Positions 56,701-64,000 of a stretch of 64,000 nucleotides of DNA are shown in pieces. The position numbers and the translations under genes were made by a program. The DNA comes from Pleodorina starrii (taxonomy: Eukaryota; Chlorophyta; Chlorophyceae; Chlamydomonadales; Volvocaceae). Location of the stretch: NCBI GenBank assembly GCA_030267565.1, contig BRXU01000023.1, positions 1,401,001 through 1,465,000 on the forward strand, given 5' to 3'. The notes beneath the pieces are model-generated. The model did not search any database, had not been told where the DNA came from, and saw only the letters and a list, made by a program, of their open reading frames with translations. The number at the start of each line of letters is the position of its first letter. Position 1 is the stretch's first letter.

Positions 56701-59579
56701 TACATGCTTGACCCGTAGACCCATGGCTCTGCCCCATAGACCCACATGCCAGACCCGTAGACCCACGGGCCAGCCTCCGGGGGCCTCCGGGGGCCTCCGG
56801 GGGCCTCCGGGGGCCTCCGGGGGCCTCCGGGGGCCTCCGGGGCCTCCTGGGGGCCTTCGGGGGCCTCCGGGGGCCTCCAGGGGCCTTCGGGGGCCTGCGG
56901 GGGCCTTCGGGGACCGACGGGGGCCTCCGGGGGCCTCCGGGGGCCTTCGGGGACCGACGGGGGCCTCCGGGGGCCTCCGGGGGCCTCCGGGGGCCTTCGG
57001 GGACCGACGGGGGCCTCCGGGGGCCTCGGGGGGCCTTCGGGGGCCTCCGGCGCCTTCGGGGGCCTCGGGGGGCCTCCGGGGGCCTCCGGGGGCCTCCGGG
57101 GGCCTCCGGGGGCCTCCGGGGGCCTTCAGGGGCTACCAGGGGCCTCCGGGAACCGTCGGGGGCCTTTGGGGGCCTTCGGGGGCCATCGGGGGCCTCCGAA
57201 GGCCTCCGGGAACCTTCGGGGGCATCCGGGGGCCTTTGGGGGCCTCCGGGGGCCTTTGGGGGCCTCCGGGGGCCTTTGGGGGCCTCCGGGGGCTCAGCCC
57301 CCTAGACCCTCGTGCCAGCCCCGCAGGCCCCCGGAGGCCCCGAAAGGCCCCCGATGGCATCATAAGGCCCCCGACGGTTCCTGGAGGCCCCTGGTAGCCC
57401 CTGAAGGCCCCCGAAGGCCCCCGGAGGCCCCAAAAGGCCCCCAGAGGCCCCCGGAGGCCCGCGGAGGCCCCCGGAGGCCCCCGGCGGTCCCCGAAGGCCC
57501 CCGGAGGCCCCCGGATGCCCCCGAAGGCCCCCAAAGGCCCCCGGAGGCCCCCGGAGGCCCCCGGAGGCCCCCGAGGCCCCCGCAGGCCCCCGCAGGCCCC
57601 CGAAGGCCCCCAGGAGGCCCCGGCGGCCCCCGGAGGCCACCGGAGGCCCCCGGAGGCCCCCGGAGGCCCACGGGCCAGCCCCGTTAACTTACATGCTTGA
57701 CCCGTAGACCCATGGCTCAGCCCCATAGACCCACATGCCAGACCCGTAGACCCACGGGCCAGCCTCCGGGGGCCTCCGGGGGCCTCCGGGGGCCTCCGGG
57801 GGCCTCCGGGGGCCTCCGGGGGCCTCCGGGGGCCTCCGGGGGCCTCCGGGGGCCTCCGGGGCCTCCGGGGGCCTTCGGGGGCCTCCGGGGGCCTCCGGGG
57901 GCCTTCGGGGGCCTCCGGGGGCCTCCGGGGGCCTCCGGGGGCCTCCGGGGGCCTCCGGGGGCCTCCGGGGGCCTCCGGGGGCCTCCGGGGGCCTCCGGGG
58001 GCCTCCGGTGGCCTCCGGGGGCCGCCGGGGCCTCCTGGGGGCCTTCGGGGGCCTGCGGGGGCCTGCGGGGGCCTCGGAGGCCTCCGGGGGCCTCCGGGGG
58101 CCTCCGGGGGCCTTTGGGGGCCTTCGGGGGCATCCGGGGGCCTCCGGGGGCCTTCGGGGACCGCCGGGGGCCTCCGGGGGCCTCCGCGGGCCTCCGGGGG
58201 CCTCTGGGGGCCTTTTGGGGCCTCCGGGGGCCTTCGGGGGCCTTCAGGGGCTACCAGGGGCCTCCAGGAACCGTCGGGGGCCTTATGATGCCATCGGGGG
58301 CCTTTCGGGGCCTCCGGGGGCCTGCGGGGGCCTTCGGGGACTACCAGGGGCCTCCGGGAAACGTCGGGGGCCGTATGATGCGATCGGGGGCCTCCGGGGG
58401 CCTTTGGGGGCCTCCGGGGGCCTCCGGGGGCCTGCGGGGACCTTCGAAGGCCTTCGGGGGCCTCCGGGGGCCTTCGGGGGCCATCGGGGGCCTCCGAAGG
58501 CCTCCGGGAGCCTTCGGGGGCATCCGGGGGCCTCCGGGGGCCTCCGGGGGCCTCCGGGGCCTCCGGGGGCCTCCAGGGGCCTTCGGGGGCCTGCGGGGGC
58601 CTTAGGGGGCCTCAAGGGCCTCCGGGGGCCTTCGGGGACCGACGGGGGCCTCCGGGGGCCTCCGGGGGCCTTCGGGGACCGACGGGGGCCTCCGGGGGCC
58701 TCCGGGGGCCTCCGGGGGCCTTCGGGGACCGACGGGGGCCTCCGGGGGCCTCGGGGGGCCTTCGGGGGCCTCCGGCGCCTTCGGGGGCCTCGGGGGGCCT
58801 CCGGGGGCCTCCGGGGGCCTCCGGGGGCCTTCAGGGGCTACCAGGGGCCTCCGGGAACCGTCGGGGGCATCCGGGGGCCTTTGGGGGCCTCCGGGGGCCT
58901 TTGGGGGCCTCCGGGGGCCTTTGGGGGCCTCCGGGGGCCTCCGGGGGCCTCCGGGGGCCTCCGGGGGCCTCCGGGGCCTCCGGGGGCCTCCAGGGGCCTT
59001 CGGGGGCCTGCGGGGGCCTTAGGGGGCCTCGGGGGCCTCCGGGGGCCTTCGGGGACCGACGGGGGCCTCCGGGGGCCTCCGGGGGCCTTCGGGGACCGAC
59101 GGGGGCCTCCGGGGGCCTCCGGGGGCCTTCGGGGACCGACGGGGGCCTTCGGGGGCCTCGGGGGGCCTTCGGGGGCCTCCGGCGCCTTCGGGGGCCTCGG
59201 GGGGCCTCCGGGGGCCTCCGGGGGCCTCCGGGGGCCTTCAGGGGCTACCAGGGGCCTCCGGGAACCGTCGGGGGCCTTTGGGGGCCTTCGGGGGCCATCG
59301 GGGGCCTCCGAAGGCCTCCGGGAACCTTCGGGGGCCTCCGGGGGCCTTTGGGGGCCTCCGGGGGCCTTTGGGGGCCTCCGGGGGCCTTTGGGGGCCTCCG
59401 GGGGCCTCCGGGGGCCTCCGGGGGCCTTCGGGGACCGACGGGGGTCTCCGGGGGCCTCCGGGGGCCTTCGGGGGCCTGCAGGGTCCTTCGGGGGCCTCCA
59501 GGGGCCTCCCGGGGGCCTTCGGGGGCCTGCGGGGGCCTTCGGGTGCTACCAGGGGCCTCCGGGAACCGTCGGGGGCCTC
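53736..59579. repeat. 10-bp GGGGGCCTCC satellite with 21-bp islands
   Basis: Units GGGGGCCTCC with variants CCTTC, CCTGC, CCTTT and GACCGAC. Islands of 21-bp units are at 54781-55290, 56345-56774, 57293-57323 and 57668-57763. Island plus 10-bp block recur as composite units (equivalent points at 53670, 55224, 56708 and 57697). Three 10-bp units equal ten codons, producing collagen-like Gly-Pro-Pro frames that are not genes. The plus strand has a GGGGG run in nearly every unit. Confidence 0.95.
57324..57667. repeat. Inverted block of the 10-bp satellite
   Basis: In this stretch the plus strand reads GGAGGCCCCC, the reverse complement of the surrounding blocks. Both borders are 21-bp islands. 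Confidence 0.9.
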
Positions 59580-59586
59580 ATGATCC

Positions 59587-62500
59587 GGGCCCCGGGCCCC
59601 GGGCACCGGGCCCCGGGCACCGGGCACCGGGCACCGGGCACCGGGCACCGGGCACCGGGCACCGGGCACCGGGCACCGGGCACCGGGCACCGGGCACCGG
59701 GCACCGGGCACCGGGCACCGGGCACCGGGCACCGGGCACCGGGCACCGGGCACCGGGCACCGGGCACCGGGCACCGGGCACCGGGCACCGGGCACCGGGC
59801 ACCGGGCCCCGGGCCCCGGGCCCCGGGCCCCGGGCCCCGGGCCCCGGGCCCCGGGCCCCGGGCACCGGGCCCCGGGCACCGGGCCCCGGGCCCCGGGCCC
59901 CGGGCCCCGGGCCCCGGGCCCCGGGCACCGGGGACCGGGCCCCGGGCCCCGGGCCCCGGGCCCCGGGCACCGGGCCCCGGGCACCGGGCCCCGGGCACCG
60001 GGCACCGGGCACCGGGCCCCGGGCACCGGGCCCCGGGCCCCGGGCACCGGGCACCGGGCCCCGGGCCCCGGGCCCCGGGCACCGGGCACCGGGCACCGGG
60101 CACCGGGCACCGGGCACCGGGCACCGGGCACCGGGCACCGGGCACCGGGCACCGGGCACCGGGCACCGGGCACCGGGCACCGGGCACCGGGCACCGGGCA
60201 CCGGGCACCGGGCACCGGGCACCGGGCACCGGGCACCGGGCACCGGGCACCGGGCACCGGGCACCGGGCACCGGGCACCGGGCACCGGGCACCGGGCACC
60301 GGGCACCGGGCACCGGGCACCGGGCACCGGGCACCGGGCACCGGGCACCGGGCACCGGGCACCGGGCACCGGGCACCGGGCACCGGGCACCGGGCACCGG
60401 GCCCCGGGCCCCGGGCCCCGGGCCCCGGGCCCCGGGCACCGGGCACCGGGCCCCGGGCACCGGGCCCCGGGCCCCGGGCCCCGGGCCCCGGGCCCCGGGC
60501 CCCGGGCACCGGGCACCGGGCACCGGGCACCGGGCACCGGGCACCGGGCACCGGGCACCGGGCACCGGGCACCGGGCACCGGGCACCGGGCCCCGGGCCC
60601 CGGGCCCCGGGCCCCGGGCCCCGGGCACCGGGCACCGGGCACCGGGCCCCGGGCCCCGGGCCCCGGGCACCGGGCACCGGGCCCCGGGCACCGGGCCCCG
60701 GGCCCCGGGCCCCGGGCCCCGGGCCCCGGGCCCCGGGCACCGGGCACCGGGCACCGGGCACCGGGCACCGGGCACCGGGCACCGGGCACCGGGCACCGGG
60801 CACCGGGCACCGGGCACCGGGCACCGGGCACCGGGCCCCGGGCACCGGGCACCGGGCACCGGGCACCGGGCACCGGGCACCGGGCACCGGGCACCGGGCA
60901 CCGGGCACCGGGCACCGGGCACCGGGCACCGGGCACCGGGCACCGGGCACCGGGCACCGGGCACCGGGCACCGGGCACCGGGCACCGGGCACCGGGCACC
61001 GGGCACCGGGCACCGGGCACCGGGCACCGGGCACCGGGCACCGGGCACCGGGCACCGGGCCCCGGGCACCGGGCCCCGGGCACCGGGCACCGGGCCCCGG
61101 GCACCGGGCCCCGGGCCCCGGGCACCGGGCCCCGGGCACCGGGCCCCGGGCCCCGGGCCCCGGGCCCCGGGCCCCGGGCCCCGGGCCCCGGGCCCCGGGC
61201 CCCGGGCACCGGGCACCGGGCACCGGGCACCGGGCACCGGGCACCGGGCACCGGGCACCGGGCACCGGGCACCGGGCACCGGGCACCGGGCCCCGGGCCC
61301 CGGGCACCGGGCCCCGGGCACCGGGCCCCGGGCCCCGGGCCCCGGGCCCCGGGCACCGGGCCCCGGGCACCGGGGACCGGGCCCCGGGCCCCGGGCCCCG
61401 GGCACCGGGCACCGGGCACCGCGGGCACCGGGCCCCGGGCACCGGGCACCGGGCCCCGGGCCCCGGGCCCCGGGCACCGGGCCCCGGGCACCGGGCACCG
61501 GGCACCGGGCACCGGGCACCGGGCACCGGGCACCGGGCACCGGGCACCGGGCACCGGGCACCGGGCACCGGGCACCGGGCACCGGGCACCGGGCACCGGG
61601 CACCGGGCACCGGGCACCGGGCACCGGGCACCGGGCACCGGGCACCGGGCACCGGGCACCGGGCACCGGGCACCGGGCACCGGGCACCGGGCACCGGGCA
61701 CCGGGCACCGGGCACCGGGCACCGGGCACCGGGCACCGGGCACCGGGCACCGGGCACCGGGCACCGGGCACCGGGCACCGGGCACCGGGCACCGGGCACC
61801 GGGCACCGGGCACCGGGCACCGGGCACCGGGCACCGGGCACCGGGCACCGGGCACCGGGCACCGGGCACCGGGCACCGGGCACCGGGCACCGGGCACCGG
61901 GCACCGGGCACCGGGCACCGGGCACCGGGCACCGGGCACCGGGCACCGGGCACCGGGCACCGGGCACCGGGCACCGGGCACCGGGCACCGGGCACCGGGC
62001 ACCGGGCACCGGGCACCGGGCACCGGGCACCGGGCACCGGGCACCGGGCACCGGGCACCGGGCACCGGGCACCGGGCACCGGGCACCGGGCACCGGGCAC
62101 CGGGCACCGGGCACCGGGCACCGGGCACCGGGCACCGGGCACCGGGCCCCGGGCCCCGGGCACCGGGCCCCGGGCCCCGGGCACCGGGCACCGGGCACCG
62201 GGCACCGGGCACCGGGCACCGGGCCCCGGGCCCCGGGCACCGGGCCCCGGGCCCCGGGCCCCGGGCACCGGGCACCGGGCACCGGGCACCGGGCACCGGG
62301 CACCGGGCACCGGGCACCGGGCACCGGGCACCGGGCACCGGGCACCGGGCACCGGGCACCGGGCACCGGGCACCGGGCACCGGGCACCGGGCACCGGGCC
62401 CCGGGCACCGGGCACCGGGCACCGGGCACCGGGCACCGGGCACCGGGCACCGGGCACCGGGCACCGGGCACCGGGCACCGGGCACCGGGCACCGGGCACA

Positions 62501-64000
62501 CCGGGCCCCGGGCACCGGGCACACCGGGCACCGGGCACACCGGGCACCGGGCACCGGGCACACCGGGCACCGGGCACACCGGGCACCGGGCACCGGGCAC
62601 CGGGCACCGCGGGCACCGGGCCCCGGGCACCGGGGACCGGGCACCGGGCACCGGGCACCGGGCACCGGGCACCGGGCACCGGGCACCGGGCACCGGGCAC
62701 CGGGCACCGGGCACCGGGCACCGGGCACCGGGCACCGGGCACCGGGCACCGGGCACCGGGCACCGGGCACCGGGCACCGGGCACCGGGCACCGGGCACCG
62801 GGCACCGGGCACCGGGCACCGGGCACCGGGCACCGGGCACCGGGCACCGGGCACCGGGCACCGGGCACCGGGCACCGGGCACCGGGCACCGGGCACCGGG
62901 CACCGGGCACCGGGCACCGGGCACCGGGCACCGGGCACCGGGCACCGGGCACCGGGCACCGGGCACCGGGCACCGGGCACCGGGCACCGGGCACCGGGCA
63001 CCGGGCACCGGGCACCGGGCACCGGGCACCGGGCACCGGGCACCGGGCACCGGGCACCGGGCACCGGGCACCGGGCACCGGGCACCGGGCACCGGGCACC
63101 GGGCACCGGGCACCGGGCACCGGGCACCGGGCACCGGGCACCGGGCACCGGGCACCGGGCACCGGGCACCGGGCACCGGGCACCGGGCACCGGGCACCGG
63201 GCACCGGGCACCGGGCACCGGGCACCGGGCACCGGGCACCGGGCACCGGGCACCGGGCACCGGGCACCGGGCACCGGGCACCGGGCACCGGGCACCGGGC
63301 ACCGGGCACCGGGCACCGGGCACCGGGCACCGGGCACCGGGCACCGGGCACCGGGCACCGGGCACCGGGCACCGGGCACACCGGGCACCGGGCACACCGG
63401 GCACCGGGCACCGGGCACACCGGGCACCGGGCACACCGGGCACCGGGCACCGGGCACACCGGGCACCGGGCACACCGGGCACCGGGCACCGGGCACCGGG
63501 CACCGGGCACACCGGGCACCGGGCACCGGGCACACCGGGCACCGGGCACACCGGGCACCGGGCACCGGGCACACCGGGCACCGGGCACACCGGGCACCGG
63601 GCACACCGGGCACCGGGCACCGGGCACCGGGCACACCGGGCACCGGGCACCGGGCACCGGGCACCGGGCACCGGGCACCGGGCACCGGGCACCGGGCACC
63701 GGGCACCGGGCACCGGGCACCGGGCACCGGGCACCGGGCACCGGGCACCGGGCACCGGGCACCGGGCACCGGGCACCGGGCACCGGGCACCGGGCACCGG
63801 GCACCGGGCACCGGGCACCGGGCACCGGGCACCGGGCACCGGGCACCGGGCACCGGGCACCGGGCACCGGGCACCGGGCACCGGGCACCGGGCACCGGGC
63901 ACCGGGCACCGGGCACCGGGCACCGGGCACCGGGCACCGGGCACCGGGCACCGGGCACCGGGCACCGGGCACCGGGCACCGGGCACCGGGCACCGGGCAC
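59587..64000. repeat. 7-bp CACCGGG satellite, runs off the right edge
   Basis: About 630 tandem 7-bp units CACCGGG, with clusters of CCCCGGG variants mainly between 59.8 and 61.5 kb. A 9-bp form CACACCGGG appears in two clusters (about 62491-62590 and 63373-63640). The unit has no stop in any frame, hence long spurious frames of PGARCPV type. It is not the algal telomere repeat (TTTTAGGG or TTTAGGG). Confidence 0.97.

Noticed and set aside
53670..58605. Collagen-like Gly-Pro-Pro proteins
   Set aside because: Translation of the 10-bp satellite; thirty bases make ten codons. The pattern follows DNA periodicity, and reverse frames give similarly open products.
59238..64000. 1,470-1,580 residue PGARCPV-repeat proteins in three frames
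   Set aside because: The 7-bp unit contains no stop in any frame; all three minus frames give the same peptide, so this is purely a satellite effect.
59587..64000. Telomere
   Set aside because: The unit CACCGGG/CCCGGTG does not match the TTTAGGG or TTTTAGGG telomeres of green algae, and no such motif array is seen.

Overview
This window looks like nuclear DNA of a GC-rich green alga, most likely a chlamydomonadalean/volvocine species. That is an inference from four things: intron-split, GC-rich exons encoding an extracellular LamG-WSC protein; an L1-clade LINE with long Ala/Gln-rich ORFs; a tRNA-headed SINE with an (AC)n tail; and very large GC-rich satellites. It is not bacterial. There is no operon structure, and only about 6 kb at the left end resembles unique host sequence.

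Layout. (1) 1-6.0 kb: host sequence with exons on the minus strand. One partial unknown exon lies at the left edge. A multi-exon gene has a LamG/ConA-like lectin exon (5228-5989) that joins in phase to a WSC-domain exon (4214-4504), and there are weaker exon candidates downstream. (2) 6.07-6.74 kb: a long alternating purine-pyrimidine microsatellite. (3) 6.74-18.54 kb: a cluster of non-LTR elements, all on the minus strand. It holds two SINE copies, one apparently intact L1-type LINE (ORF1 and ORF2 overlapping by ATGA), a third SINE and a 5'-truncated second LINE. SINE and LINE share a related 3' tail, which points to a LINE/SINE partnership. (4) 18.54-48.49 kb: a 21-bp minisatellite of roughly 1,400 units with a constant core and a small vocabulary of variable segments. 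It is organised into kilobase-scale higher-order repeats, has one inverted block, and carries two copies of a 480-bp TRIM-like mini LTR retrotransposon. (5) 48.49-51.84 kb: seven tandem copies of a 485-bp unit bounded by inverted repeats, inserted in the minisatellite with an apparent 4-bp target duplication. (6) 51.84-53.74 kb: more 21-bp array. (7) 53.74-59.58 kb: a 10-bp GGGGGCCTCC satellite interleaved with 21-bp islands; short seeds of it occur inside the 21-bp array. (8) 59.59-64 kb: a 7-bp CACCGGG satellite running off the right edge.

How the parts relate. The LINE probably supplies the reverse transcriptase for the SINE, and possibly carried a SINE with it by read-through to make the second SINE-LINE block. 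The satellites appear to be nested: the 10-bp family seems to have arisen inside the 21-bp family, and the 7-bp family lies beyond it. The mini-LTR element and the 485-bp unit used the 21-bp array as a landing site. Many of the long open frames in the right-hand 45 kb arise only because a 21-bp unit is a multiple of three and lacks stops in five of six frames, or because the 10-bp and 7-bp units lack stops. They are not annotated as genes.
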